DNA of 64,000 nt from Spiribacter sp. 1M189 (GCF_040838345.1 NZ_JBAKFF010000001.1:434001-498000), one strand, 5' to 3'. Counted from the first letter of the stretch, positions 41,558-51,606 are shown. Made by a program: numbers and translations. The notes: generated by a model not told the origin, from the letters alone.

Positions 41558-43479
41558 CAACCGGGCCGACCGGCACGCACGCCACCGGCCGGCATCGGGT
41601 AGCGGAAGCGCAGAAACTTCTGTGCCTGACTCAATGCGCGGAAGGCTTCCTTAATGTCGGCACGTTCCTTGGCGGGCACGTTCTCTGGCTCGATGTTGTT
41701 ATCCGGTTCACGCTCCTGCTCGATATCGATGGCCTGGTGCCGGAGACGCGTCATACTGAGTATTTCCAGCGCATAACTGAGCCGGTCGGCGACACCCGGC
41801 CCCAGGAGCTGGGTCTCCGCAATATCGTTAAGCCGCTCGAACGAGTTCTGGGCGCGGGACCCACAGGCGAGCGCATGGACCCGGATCAAATCGGTGAGGG
41901 GAGCCGTGCCGCGGCGCTTCACATTAATCGAGTTGTTCTGGCGGCCATCCTTCTCCATCACGAAGTCGCGGAAAAAACCGATGGGCGGCGTCCGGTTGAG
42001 GGCATTCCGCGCCATCGCGGCGAGGAAGGCCTTGCTCTGTCCGGCCTCCGTGGCGACCAGCTCCTGGAGGACTTCGATAAAACGCTCCTCGCCGTGGGCG
42101 TTGTCCAGATCGAAGAAGATATTACTATGCAGGAGCCGCTCCGGATTGGGCTGCTCGATCCAGTGGTGGAAGTAACGCTTCCAGACCGACAGCGGCTGTC
42201 GCCAGCGGGAGTTGGTGGCCATGATCCCGCCTTTGCAGTAGCCATAGCCGCAGGCATTGAGGCCGTCACTGACTCGCTCGGCCAGGGTCTGGAAGTAGTC
42301 GTCATGGCGCTGGGGGTCAAAGGCGTCATCGAGCACCAGGGCATTGTCCTGGTCGGTGACGAGCGTCTGCTCACTGCGGGCCATGGAACCCATCGCCATG
42401 AAGGCATAGGGCACTGGCGGTGGTCCGAGCTCGGCCTCGGCCAGTTCCAGCAGTCGACGCACGAAGCTCCGGCCGATGGACGATAGGGCGGTGCTGACCG
42501 TACGTGAGTCGGCGCCGTCGCGGATCATGCGCACGGCTGAGGTCCGGACGTCCGGGAGCAGTTTGGCAAGCCCGGCCGGCGTGGCCTGGCTGAATATGCT
42601 GTCGATGAGGTAGAGGCTGCTCTGAGTCTCATAGCGCACCACATCCTCGAGCCGGATGAGCCCGATCGGTCGGCGCCGGTGCACCACCGCCAGATGATGC
42701 ACGTTGTGCCGGAGCATGGTGAGCATGGCCTCCTGCACGGTTTCGTCCGATTGCACCGCCACCAGACGATCGCTGACGATCTCGCCCACCGGCGTGTCGG
42801 CGGACAGTCCGGTGGCAACGACCCGGGCGCGGAAGTCAGCGTCGGTCAGGATGCCGCGGACCTGCCATAGCGCGCCCTCGGCGTCGGCGTAGGTATAGCG
42901 CGGATCATCGCCGCTTGCTTCGACAACCAGCAATGCTGCGGACGGCTCGTCGGCCAGGCGGAGCGCCGCCTCGCGGGCGGTCTCGCCGGATTCGGCGATC
43001 AGGGGAGCGCGGGTGACGAGCTTTCGGACCCGCGTGGTCATCAGATCATTGCTGCGGCGCTGGGTCTCCACGGCGGCCTCCAGCCGCGGGCGTCCCAGCT
43101 CGACGAAGTCGGCAAAGTCGTCGTCCGCCTCGCATAGATGATCGAATATCGTCACCGGAATGGCATAAATGAGGGTGTCTTCGATCGCAACGGCGGGATA
43201 GTGAACCCTGCGTCCGCGGAGCAACCCGTAGTGGCCGAAAATGCTTCCCTCGCCCAGTCGGTCGAATAGATCGCCGGTGCGGCGGTAGACTTCGACGGCG
43301 CCACTGCGCACGTAGCACAGCGAGTCGATGGACTGATTGGCCGCCAGGATCTGGCTGCCGGCACGGTAGTAGCTGATCTCGATGTGCTCCGCGACTTCGT
43401 CCAGCAACTCGTCGGAGAGCGCATCGAAAGGCGGATAGGCGCCCAGGTGGCGGCGGATTTCCAGCAGTTCCGGGTCCAT
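41557..43479 (-). CDS. cNMP-binding, CBS and DUF294 nucleotidyltransferase-like signalling protein
   Basis: This is a 640-residue multidomain protein. A cyclic-nucleotide-binding domain occupies residues about 18-130 (YYRAGSQILAANQ, GSIFGHYGLL). Two CBS domains lie at about 150-290 (LAVVHRRRPIGLIRLEDVV). A DUF294 nucleotidyltransferase-like domain follows from about 340 (FMAMGSMARSEQTLVTDQDNALV, a GS...DxD pattern like GlnD), with a DUF294 C-terminal domain to the end. Such proteins are thought to sense nucleotides and modify partners. It is translationally coupled to the exonuclease downstream. Confidence 0.88.
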   Translation of the reverse strand: MDPELLEIRRHLGAYPPFDALSDELLDEVAEHIEISYYRAGSQILAANQSIDSLCYVRSGAVEVYRRTGDLFDRLGEGSIFGHYGLLRGRRVHYPAVAIEDTLIYAIPVTIFDHLCEADDDFADFVELGRPRLEAAVETQRRSNDLMTTRVRKLVTRAPLIAESGETAREAALRLADEPSAALLVVEASGDDPRYTYADAEGALWQVRGILTDADFRARVVATGLSADTPVGEIVSDRLVAVQSDETVQEAMLTMLRHNVHHLAVVHRRRPIGLIRLEDVVRYETQSSLYLIDSIFSQATPAGLAKLLPDVRTSAVRMIRDGADSRTVSTALSSIGRSFVRRLLELAEAELGPPPVPYAFMAMGSMARSEQTLVTDQDNALVLDDAFDPQRHDDYFQTLAERVSDGLNACGYGYCKGGIMATNSRWRQPLSVWKRYFHHWIEQPNPERLLHSNIFFDLDNAHGEERFIEVLQELVATEAGQSKAFLAAMARNALNRTPPIGFFRDFVMEKDGRQNNSINVKRRGTAPLTDLIRVHALACGSRAQNSFERLNDIAETQLLGPGVADRLSYALEILSMTRLRHQAIDIEQEREPDNNIEPENVPAKERADIKEAFRALSQAQKFLRFRYPMPAGGVRAGRPG

Positions 43480-43494
43480 CGAGGCAGCCTCGTT

Positions 43495-44481
43495 CTAGGC
43501 GTTGGTCCCGCCGAGCATTGGCTCCAGTTTCTCCTCGAGCGCGGTGCGCTGTTCGGGGGTGCGAGCCTGGATAGCCTCGGCCACCACATCCTCGGTGAGA
43601 TGCGGTGCAAAGGTCTCGATAAAGGCCAGCATGTAGCGCCGCATGTAGGCGTTGCGCCGAAACCCGATGCGTGTGGTGCTCGGCTCGAACAGGTGGCTCG
43701 CATCCAGTGCCACCAGACCGTCGTCGCGCTGGGCATCGAAGGCCATGCTGGCCATGATGCCAACACCGAGGCCGAGTTGAACATAGGTCTTGATGACCTC
43801 CGAGTCGGTGGCTGTGAACACCACCTCCGGAGACAGGCCGCGTTCGGCAAATGCCTCATCAAGCCGCGAGCGCCCGGTGAAGCCGAACACATAGGTAACG
43901 ACCGGGTATTCTGCGATGGCTTCCAGCGTAAGCGGGGTGCGCTCGCAGAGCGGGTGTCCCTCGGGGACGATGATGCTGCGATTCCAGCGATAGCAGGGCA
44001 GCATGACCAGGTCCTCGTAGAGCTCCAGTGCCTCGGTGGCGATGGCAAAATCCACTTCACCGGCAGTGGCCATTTCGGCGATCTGCATGGGCGTGCCCTG
44101 GTGGAAGTGCAGGCTCACCCGCGGGTACCGCTGGCGGAAATCCTGGACGGCGCCCGGTAGGGCGTGGCGGGCCTGGGTGTGGGTGGTGGCAATCGCCAAG
44201 CTGCCGGATCGGTCGTCACCATATTCCTCGGCGATGGCGTTGATATTGCGCGTTTCGGCGAGTATCCGCTCGGCGACTGCCATGACCTCCTCACCCGCGC
44301 GGGTGAGCCGCGTGAAGTGTTTACCGCTGCGCTCGAAAATCGGCACACCGAGCTCGTCCTCGAGCAGACGAATCTGTTTGCTGACCCCGGGTTGCGACGT
44401 GTAGAGCGCATCGGCGGCGGCCGAGACGTTGAGCCCACGGCGCTTGACCTCGACGATATAGCGCAGCTGACTGAGCTTCAT
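43495..44481 (-). CDS. cysB: LysR-type transcriptional regulator CysB
   Basis: This 328-residue protein (E. coli CysB 324) is the activator of sulfate assimilation and cysteine synthesis. The helix-turn-helix is AAADALYTSQPGVSKQIRLL near residue 20, and the sulfate/acetylserine-binding domain contains TTHTQARHALP near 99 and TYVFGFTGRSRLDEAF near 197, both typical of CysB. It is alone on the minus strand upstream of the DUF294-exonuclease pair. An upstream AT-rich patch (AATTATTCTAAAAT) may hold its promoter. Confidence 0.94.
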   Translation of the reverse strand: MKLSQLRYIVEVKRRGLNVSAAADALYTSQPGVSKQIRLLEDELGVPIFERSGKHFTRLTRAGEEVMAVAERILAETRNINAIAEEYGDDRSGSLAIATTHTQARHALPGAVQDFRQRYPRVSLHFHQGTPMQIAEMATAGEVDFAIATEALELYEDLVMLPCYRWNRSIIVPEGHPLCERTPLTLEAIAEYPVVTYVFGFTGRSRLDEAFAERGLSPEVVFTATDSEVIKTYVQLGLGVGIMASMAFDAQRDDGLVALDASHLFEPSTTRIGFRRNAYMRRYMLAFIETFAPHLTEDVVAEAIQARTPEQRTALEEKLEPMLGGTNA

Positions 44482-44591
44482 GAGAATTATTCTAAAATGC
44501 AGCAGAATGGCTGTCTGTTATAGCGTCTCACTATTAACGCTTCAACCAGTGGCACTCCATGCCAGAGCGGAGTCCAGTCCGGGCTAAAAGA

Positions 44592-44628
44592 AAAGCCCCG
44601 GCCTGCCCGAGAGGCAGGCCGGGGCTTT
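44592..44628 (-). terminator. Terminator of the YccA/BI-1 gene
   Basis: A 16-base perfect inverted repeat (44592-44607 with 44613-44628) has a five-base loop. Read on the minus strand it is followed by TTTTCTTTT, a classic intrinsic terminator 25 bases after the stop of the yccA-like gene. Confidence 0.9.
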
Positions 44629-44652
44629 CGAGAGGCTTTGTCCGGCCGCGTC

Positions 44653-45336
44653 CTAGCGCTCCCCGGCGAAGGCGGACAGCAGCTGGAGCAGGCTGAGGAA
44701 CAGGTTGTAGATGGTGACGTACAACGTGATCGTCGCCATGATGTAGTTGGTCTCGCCGCCGTTGATGATCTCGCTGGTCTGGTAGAGGATCAGCGCGCTC
44801 ATCAGCACCACGAAGGCGGCACTGACGGCCAGGGACAATGCGGGGATGGAAAAGAGAACCGCGACGATGGAGCCCGCGAAGGCCACCAGCACGCCGGCGA
44901 AAATGAACCCGCGCATGAAGCTGAAATCACGCTGGGTGGTCAGCGCATAGGCGGACAGGCCGAGGAAGATCACGCCGGTGCCGCCAAGGGCCATCATGAC
45001 CAGCTCGGCGCCGTTGCTGAAAGCACCGAGGTAGAGGCTGATGATTGGGCCCAGCGTGTAGCCCATGAAGCCCGTGAGCGCGAAAACGCTTACTAATCCC
45101 CAGACGCTGTTACGAAGGGAGGTGGTGAGAAACAGGAGTCCGAAATACCCGCCCAGCACCAGTAGCCAGTGCATGGGTGGCGCGCTGGTGGCCATGGCCA
45201 CCCCGGCCATCATGGCGCTGAACAGCAGCGTCATTGCCAGAAGCGCATAGGTATTGCGCAGCACCTTGTTGGTGGCGAGTACCGAGCCACCCGTCGTGCT
45301 GCGGCCTGCCGTGGCTGCGCGAAAATCCTGAGCCAT
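44653..45336 (-). CDS. yccA: Bax inhibitor-1 / YccA family membrane protein
   Basis: This 227-residue inner-membrane protein has seven predicted helices and ends with the helix LYVTIYNLFLSLLQLLSAF typical of YccA/YbhL. The N-terminus is hydrophilic (to residue 24). In E. coli YccA is a substrate and modulator of the FtsH protease that protects SecY. It is monocistronic, with a strong terminator behind it. Confidence 0.9.
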   Translation of the reverse strand: MAQDFRAATAGRSTTGGSVLATNKVLRNTYALLAMTLLFSAMMAGVAMATSAPPMHWLLVLGGYFGLLFLTTSLRNSVWGLVSVFALTGFMGYTLGPIISLYLGAFSNGAELVMMALGGTGVIFLGLSAYALTTQRDFSFMRGFIFAGVLVAFAGSIVAVLFSIPALSLAVSAAFVVLMSALILYQTSEIINGGETNYIMATITLYVTIYNLFLSLLQLLSAFAGER

Positions 45337-45509
45337 CGTTGTCTACCTCCGTCGGTGTTCGGGCATAAGCCTCATCAACATGCCATTAGATGGGGGCGAT
45401 GTCACGTTGGTTCAATGGCATGACGTTTTGATGAAACACGGGCGTCCGGCTTGCAGGCTTCCGGGAAAAGCCTTACTGTCCGCCACCCTGATTATTTGGG
45501 CATTATCAA

Positions 45510-46118
45510 GTGAATATCGTCTGTCTCGACCTCGAAGGGGTACTCGTCCCCGAAATCTGGATTGATTTCGCCGAGCTCACTGGCATTGAAGCACTGCGCG
45601 CCACCACACGCGACATCGCCGATTACGATGAACTGATGCAGATGCGGCTGGATACACTGGCGCAGCACCGCCTTGGTCTGCCCGACATCCAGGCGGTGAT
45701 CGACCGCATGGCGCCGCTGCCGGGTGCCAGGGCATTCCTTGACCGGCTGCGCGAGCAATACCAGGTGATCATCCTTTCAGACACTTTCTACGAATTCGCT
45801 CGCCCGCTCATGCGCCAGCTCGACTGGCCCACGCTGTTCTGCCACACGCTTGAGACGGCGGAGGATGGCAGGATCAGCGGCTATCGCCTGCGCATGGCGG
45901 ATCACAAGCGTGCCGCCGTCTCGGCGCTGCGCGAACTCAACTTCAGCGTGGTGGCGGCGGGCGACTCTTACAATGACACGGCTATGCTGGGAGCCGCGCA
46001 GCAGGGCATTCTTTTCCGGGCCCCTGACAACGTGATTCGTGAGTTCCCCCGCTTCCCGGTGACCAACGAGTACGAGCAGCTCAGCGATGCCATCGCGGAG
46101 GGCTTCGCTCGGTCATGA
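45510..46118 (+). CDS. thrH: Phosphoserine phosphatase / homoserine phosphotransferase ThrH
   Basis: This 202-residue HAD-family enzyme closely resembles Pseudomonas ThrH (205). HAD motif I is CLDLEGVLVPEIW at the N-terminus, motif II is VIILSDTFYEF near 87, Lys is in MADHKRAAV, and motif IV is AAGDSYNDTAML near 150. It dephosphorylates phosphoserine and can move the phosphate to homoserine, linking serine and threonine metabolism. The start codon is GTG. It overlaps the phosphoesterase gene by 4 bases. Confidence 0.93.
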   Translation: MNIVCLDLEGVLVPEIWIDFAELTGIEALRATTRDIADYDELMQMRLDTLAQHRLGLPDIQAVIDRMAPLPGARAFLDRLREQYQVIILSDTFYEFARPLMRQLDWPTLFCHTLETAEDGRISGYRLRMADHKRAAVSALRELNFSVVAAGDSYNDTAMLGAAQQGILFRAPDNVIREFPRFPVTNEYEQLSDAIAEGFARS

Positions 46119-46702
46119 TCGACCGGTCGGTTCGTGTCGCCATTCTCGCGGATACCCACGGGTTCCTCGACAGCCGGGTGGCCGAGCAGGTCAGCCACTG
46201 CGACATCGCGCTCCATGCCGGCGATGTTGGCGGGGCGGATATCCTCTTCGCCCTGCATCCGCGCGAGGAAGTGATTGCCATTCGTGGCAACAATGACAAC
46301 GCCGTCCACTGGCCGGATACCGAGCTCGATACGCTGGAGAAACTGCCGCGCGAGGCCTCGGTGGAACTGCCGGGCGGGCGCGTCAAGCTGATTCATGGCG
46401 ATGACGGCGGGAGTATCGAGCAGCGGCATCGCCGCTATCGCCGGGACTACGCCGATTGCCGCGCCGTTGTGTACGGGCACAGCCATCAACAGCTCACCGA
46501 ACAGTCGATCACGCCCTGGATGCTCAACCCCGGCGCCGCAGGCCGCACCCGCACCTATGGCGGGCCGGCCTGCCTGATCCTGACCTGCGGCGAGCATGAC
46601 TGGCACCTCGAGGCGCTGCGTTTCGAGCCGCGCAGTACCCGCCGTCGTCGACGCCGACCCGACACTCGAACAGTGGACGATTCCTACGACCCGGATGACT
46701 GA
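46115..46702 (+). CDS. YfcE/MJ0936-type metallophosphoesterase
   Basis: This 195-residue calcineurin-like phosphoesterase has metal motifs VAILADTHGFLD, LHAGDVGG, IRGNND, KLIHGDDG and YGHSHQQ in order. A similar small family hydrolyses phosphodiesters. After residue 168 an Arg-rich tail (STRRRRRRPDTRTV) is unusual for the family. Its last 8 bases overlap the start of hrpA, which itself begins with an Arg-rich stretch from the next frame. Confidence 0.88.
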   Translation: MIDRSVRVAILADTHGFLDSRVAEQVSHCDIALHAGDVGGADILFALHPREEVIAIRGNNDNAVHWPDTELDTLEKLPREASVELPGGRVKLIHGDDGGSIEQRHRRYRRDYADCRAVVYGHSHQQLTEQSITPWMLNPGAAGRTRTYGGPACLILTCGEHDWHLEALRFEPRSTRRRRRRPDTRTVDDSYDPDD

Positions 46703-49700
46703 ACGCCGACGTCGCCGCCGGGACAACCGTCGCCGTCAACGCCCGGAAGGCACTCACGACCCCTTGCGGGAGCGCGCGCGCGCTGCCCGCGAAGCCATCG
46801 ATCTGCGTCCGGATTTCCATCTCGACCTGCCGGTCCTCGAGCACGCCGAGGAGATCAAGGCAGCCGTGCGTGATCACCAGGTCGTGGTCATCTGCGGCGA
46901 GACCGGATCGGGCAAGAGCACCCAGCTGCCAAAGCTCATGCTGGCGCTCGGGCGCGGCATCGATGGCGTGATCGGGCATACCCAGCCTCGCCGTATCGCC
47001 GCACGCAACCTCGCCAGTCGGGTGGCGGAAGAGTGTGGGACCGAGCTGGGCTCGGGTGTGGGTTATCGCGTCCGCTTCAGCGATCGAAGCAGCCCACAGA
47101 CGCGGGTGAAGCTGCTGACCGATGGCATGCTGCTCGCAGAGACCCAGGCTGATGAGATGCTGCGGGGCTACGATACCCTGATCATCGATGAGGCCCACGA
47201 GCGCAGCCTCAACATTGATTTCCTGCTGGGGTACCTCAAGCGACTGCTACCGCGACGGCCCGACCTGCGGGTGATCATCACCTCGGCGACCATCGACCCG
47301 GCCAGGTTTGCCGAGCATTTCGGCGATGCACCGATTATCGAGGTCTCGGGGCGGACCTGGCCGGTGGAAGTCCTCTATCGGCCCCTGGTTGAGGCGTCGG
47401 AGGATGAACGCGAGCGCAGCCTCCGGCAGGCGGTGCTGGAGGCAGTGGACGAGCTCGCCGGGCTGGGCCGCGGGGATGTGCTGGTATTTCTGCCGGGTGA
47501 GCGCGAGATCCGCCAGTGTGCTGAGGCGCTGCGCAAGCACCACCCGCCGCATACCGAGATTCTGCCGCTCTATGGGCGCCTCTCCGCCGCCGAGCAGCAG
47601 CGCGTATTTGCATCCCACCGCGGCCGTCGCATCGTTCTGTCAACCAATGTCGCCGAGACGTCGCTGACCGTTCCCGGTATCCGTTACGTGGTGGATAGCG
47701 GCCTCGCCCGGATCAGCCGCTACAGTTACCGCACCAAGGTTCAGCGTCTGCCGGTGGAGCCAGTGGCCCAGTCGAGTGCGGATCAGCGCGCCGGACGCTG
47801 TGGCCGTGAGGGGCCGGGTGTCTGCATCCGGCTCTATGACCAGGCCGACTACGAGGCGCGGCCGCGTTTTACCGACCCAGAGATCCTGCGGACCAATCTG
47901 GCCTCGGTCATCCTGCAGATGAAGCATCTGCGATTGGGGGCCATCGAGGATTTTCCGTTCATCGAGCCGCCGGACCCGAGGTACGTCAAGGATGGTCTGA
48001 AGCTGCTGGACGAGCTCGGTGCCCTCAACCGGCGCCAGAACCTCTCCCGCCTCGGCCGTCAACTGGCGCGACTGCCGGTGGACCCGCGGATTGCCCGGAT
48101 CCTGCTTGCCGGCGAGCGCGAGGGCGCCCTGCGGGAGTTGCTGGTTCTGGCCGCCGCGCTGTCCATCCAGGATCCGCGGGAACGCCCCATGGATCATCGC
48201 GAAGCGGCGGATAACGCGCAGTCCCGCTGGCAGGACCGCCAGTCGGACTTCGCCGGGCTGCTCCGACTCTGGGACGAGTACCGTGAGCAAGGGCATCACC
48301 TGAGCCGGCGCAAGCTGCAGGCCTGGTGTCATGAGCATTTTCTCTCGCATGTCCGCATGCGCGAGTGGGCCGACGTGCATGGCCAGCTCCACGGGCTGGT
48401 CCGCGATATGGGGCTTGCCGAGAATGAGCGACCGGCGAAGCCCATCGCCATTCACCGGGCGCTGCTCAGCGGTTTCCTTTCCAATATCGCCCGCCGCGAC
48501 GAGGGTGAGGAGTACATCGGCCCGCGCGGGCTGAAGCTCGCCATCCATCCCGGTTCGGGGGTTGCCCGGAAACGGCCGCGCTGGATCATGGCCGCGGAGC
48601 TTGTCGAGACCCGCCGGGTGTTTGCCCGGACGGCAGCCGAGGTTCGGCCGGAGTGGATCGAACCGCTGGCCCGGCATCTGGTCAAGCATCGCTTTCACGA
48701 TCCCTGGTGGGATGCGCAGAAGGGCAAGGTCTTTGGTCGCGAGGATGTGACGCTCTATGGCCTGCCCATCGTCAGTGGCCGCAAGGTCGATTATGCCCGT
48801 GTGGCTGCGCAGGAGGCGCGCGGGATCTTCATCCGTGATGGACTGCTCGGCGACCTGCCACCGAAGGCCCCGGCGTTCCTGAAAGCCAATCAGGCGCTCA
48901 TAGAGGAGGTCGAGGCGCTCGAGGCCAAGGCGCGACGCCGCGATGTGCTGGTCGAGCCGGAAGCGCTGGTGGCGTTCTATGAGGCGGCGATTCCTGAATC
49001 GGTGGTGGACGGCCCGAGCCTGGATCGCTGGCTGCGGGAAGTCGGCGATGACCAGCCCCTGCGACTGGATCGCGGGCAGCTCATGGCCCGGGCCGTGGAC
49101 ACCGGCGAGGTGGACTACCCGGATCATCTCGAACTCAATGGCATCCGCCTGCCTCTGCAGTACCACTTCGCACCGGGGAGCGACGACGATGGTGTGACGG
49201 TCCGTATTCCGTTGGCCGCGCTCAATGCGCTCCCGCCCGAGCGCTTTGAGTGGCTGGTGCCGGGATTGCTGGAGGAGAAGGTCATCACCCTCATCCGGGC
49301 ACTGCCCAAGGCACTGCGACGCAACTTCGTGCCAGTGCCGGATTTCGCCCGCGCTGTGCTGGAATCGATCACGGCGCGGGAGGGCTCGCTGGAGTCGGCG
49401 GTCCGCGGTGAGCTTCGCCGCATGACCGGTGTCGATCTGCCCGCCGGGATCTGGGACGAGGTCGCGGTGCCGAGCCACCTGCGCATGCGCTTTGCCGTCA
49501 TCGACCGGCAGGGCCAGGTGCTTGGCAGCGGCCGGGACTTACCGGGGCTGCAGCGCGAGTTTGCCGAGCATGCTGCCGAGGGTTTCGAGGCGCCGGGTGA
49601 TTCGGGTTTCGAGCGCACCGGCATCAGCGATTGGGATTTTGGCGAGCTGCCCGAGCGGGTGCCCTTCGAGCAGGGCGGCATTACCCTGCAGGGCTATCCG

Positions 49701-50471
49701 GCGCTGCGGGTCGAGGACAATGGTCTCGCGCTGCGACTGCTGGATGCGCCCGAACGGGCGGCGGCCTGCCATCGCGCGGGTGTCCGAGCTCTGCTCATGA
49801 AGCGTTTCGCACAGCAGGCTCGGCATCTGCGGCGCGGCCTGGAAGGACTGGATCGCATGGCCATCGACTACCGCGATGTCGATACGGCCGACGCGTTCAA
49901 GCGTGAGTTCGCCGAAGCGGTATTCGACCATGTGTTCCTCAGTGGAAATGTCCCGAGGGATCGGGAAAACTGGCTCGCGATCTGTCAGCGAGGGCGTTCC
50001 GAGATCATATCGACGGCGGAGCGGCTCCGGGATCGCGTCTCTGATATCCTTGCGCGGCAAAAGGTTGTGCGCCGCGCCGTCACCGGTACGATCCCGCTGG
50101 GCCTGGTGGATAGTTACCAGGACTTACGCCATCAGCTCGAAGGGCTGGTGCATCCAGGATTCATGCTGGACACCCCGGTGGAGAGACTCGAGGATCTGCC
50201 GCGCTATCTCGCGGCGATGCAGCGACGGGTGGAGCGGATCCAGCGCGATCCGAGTCGGGACCAGGCGGGACTCGCCACCATACAACCGCATCAGCGACGC
50301 CTGGACGAGGCCATGGCCCGCCATGTACGCAAGGCCATTCGCGATCCGGCGCTTGAACAGATCCGCTGGCTGATCGAGGAGTACCGGGTGTCGCTGTTCG
50401 CGCAGGATCTGGGGACACGAGAGCGGGTCTCCGAGAAGCGCCTGGCCCGCGCCTGGGAAGCGGTGCGCTGA
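46695..50471 (+). CDS. hrpA: ATP-dependent RNA helicase HrpA
   Basis: This 1258-residue DEAH-box helicase (E. coli HrpA about 1300) has motif I GETGSGKSTQLPK near residue 74, DEAH in IIDEAHERSLN near 165, SAT in ITSATIDP near 200, and motif VI QRAGRCGREGPG near 365. HA2 and OB-type domains plus a long C-terminal region complete it. It unwinds RNA and helps clear stalled or collided ribosomes. The start at 46695 overlaps the preceding stop (ATGACTGA); a longer frame upstream lies inside the phosphoesterase gene. Confidence 0.95.
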   Translation: MTERRRRRRDNRRRQRPEGTHDPLRERARAAREAIDLRPDFHLDLPVLEHAEEIKAAVRDHQVVVICGETGSGKSTQLPKLMLALGRGIDGVIGHTQPRRIAARNLASRVAEECGTELGSGVGYRVRFSDRSSPQTRVKLLTDGMLLAETQADEMLRGYDTLIIDEAHERSLNIDFLLGYLKRLLPRRPDLRVIITSATIDPARFAEHFGDAPIIEVSGRTWPVEVLYRPLVEASEDERERSLRQAVLEAVDELAGLGRGDVLVFLPGEREIRQCAEALRKHHPPHTEILPLYGRLSAAEQQRVFASHRGRRIVLSTNVAETSLTVPGIRYVVDSGLARISRYSYRTKVQRLPVEPVAQSSADQRAGRCGREGPGVCIRLYDQADYEARPRFTDPEILRTNLASVILQMKHLRLGAIEDFPFIEPPDPRYVKDGLKLLDELGALNRRQNLSRLGRQLARLPVDPRIARILLAGEREGALRELLVLAAALSIQDPRERPMDHREAADNAQSRWQDRQSDFAGLLRLWDEYREQGHHLSRRKLQAWCHEHFLSHVRMREWADVHGQLHGLVRDMGLAENERPAKPIAIHRALLSGFLSNIARRDEGEEYIGPRGLKLAIHPGSGVARKRPRWIMAAELVETRRVFARTAAEVRPEWIEPLARHLVKHRFHDPWWDAQKGKVFGREDVTLYGLPIVSGRKVDYARVAAQEARGIFIRDGLLGDLPPKAPAFLKANQALIEEVEALEAKARRRDVLVEPEALVAFYEAAIPESVVDGPSLDRWLREVGDDQPLRLDRGQLMARAVDTGEVDYPDHLELNGIRLPLQYHFAPGSDDDGVTVRIPLAALNALPPERFEWLVPGLLEEKVITLIRALPKALRRNFVPVPDFARAVLESITAREGSLESAVRGELRRMTGVDLPAGIWDEVAVPSHLRMRFAVIDRQGQVLGSGRDLPGLQREFAEHAAEGFEAPGDSGFERTGISDWDFGELPERVPFEQGGITLQGYPALRVEDNGLALRLLDAPERAAACHRAGVRALLMKRFAQQARHLRRGLEGLDRMAIDYRDVDTADAFKREFAEAVFDHVFLSGNVPRDRENWLAICQRGRSEIISTAERLRDRVSDILARQKVVRRAVTGTIPLGLVDSYQDLRHQLEGLVHPGFMLDTPVERLEDLPRYLAAMQRRVERIQRDPSRDQAGLATIQPHQRRLDEAMARHVRKAIRDPALEQIRWLIEEYRVSLFAQDLGTRERVSEKRLARAWEAVR

Positions 50472-50507
50472 CGCGATACCGGTAACGCATCAAGCAAGAG
50501 GAACAAC

Positions 50508-51606
50508 GTGCTCGATACCAACCAACTGACGAGTCAGCTCGATGATCTCAAGGGACGCACCGAGTCCCTGAGGGGGTATCTTTGACCTCCCTGAGCAGGA
50601 GGAACGCTTTGAGGAAGTCACCCGCGAACTGGAACAGCCCGACATCTGGAACGACCCGGATCGTGCCCAGGCGCTGAACCGCGAGCGCGCCGCGCTGGAG
50701 AAGATTGTCGGGCGGATGCAGGGGTTGATCACGGGCCTCGAGGATGCCGGTGAGCTGCTGGAGATGGCCCGCGAGGAAGACGATGAGGAGACACTGGCCG
50801 CCGTGGCCAGCGATCTCGCTGACTATGAGAAGACCGTGCAGGGCCTCGAGTTCCGGCGCATGTTCTCCGGTGAGATGGACCCCGCCAACGCCTTTCTCGA
50901 CATCCAGGCGGGCTCTGGGGGTACCGAAGCGCAGGACTGGGCGGAAATGCTGCTACGCATGTACCTGCGCTGGATCGAGCACAAGGGGTTCAAGGGTGAG
51001 CTCATCGAGGTGTCCGAGGGCGAGCAGGCGGGCATTAAGAGCGCGACGATACGTGTTGAAGGCGATCATGCCTTCGGCTGGCTGCGCACCGAAACCGGTG
51101 TCCACCGCCTGGTGCGAAAATCGCCGTTCGACTCTGGCAACCGCCGGCATACCTCGTTTGCTTCGGTGTTCGTGAGCCCGGAGCTGGACGAAGACGTTGA
51201 GGTGGAGATCGATCCGTCCGACCTGCGTGTGGATGTCTACCGGGCGAGCGGCGCCGGCGGCCAGCATGTCAACCGGACGGAGTCGGCGGTGCGGATTACC
51301 CATCTGCCCACCGGCATCGTGGTGCAATGCCAGAACGATCGCTCCCAGCACAAGAACCGCGCCACGGCCATGAGTCAGCTCCGTGCCAAGCTCTACGAGC
51401 GCGAGATGGAAGCGCAACGCGAGCAGGCCGCGGTGGTGGAGGATTCCAAGGCCGACATTGGCTGGGGAAGCCAGATTCGGTCCTATGTGCTCGATCAAAG
51501 TCGAATCAAGGATTTGCGTACCGGTGTTGAAGTCGGTAACACCCAGGGCGTCCTCGATGGCGATCTGGATCCTTTCATCGAGGCAAGCCTCAAGGCCGGG
51601 CTTTAG
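50508..51606 (+). CDS. prfB: Peptide chain release factor 2 (programmed +1 frameshift)
   Basis: Decoding starts at GTG 50508, runs 25 codons to CTT, meets TGA at 50583, and continues after a +1 slip as GAC from 50584. The joined product is 365 residues, exactly the E. coli RF2 length. The SPF stop-recognition tripeptide is in [11 protein letters not shown], and GGQ lies at residues 250-252 (GAGGQHVN). RF2 terminates at UGA and UAA, so low RF2 favours the frameshift and restores its own level. It is followed by lysS. Confidence 0.97.
50571..50586 (+). other. RF2 programmed +1 frameshift site
   Basis: AGGGGG (an internal Shine-Dalgarno), TAT, CTT, TGA, C: the same signal as in E. coli prfB. 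The AGGGGG pairs with the ribosome three bases before CTT and pushes it into the +1 frame at the UGA. Confidence 0.97.
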
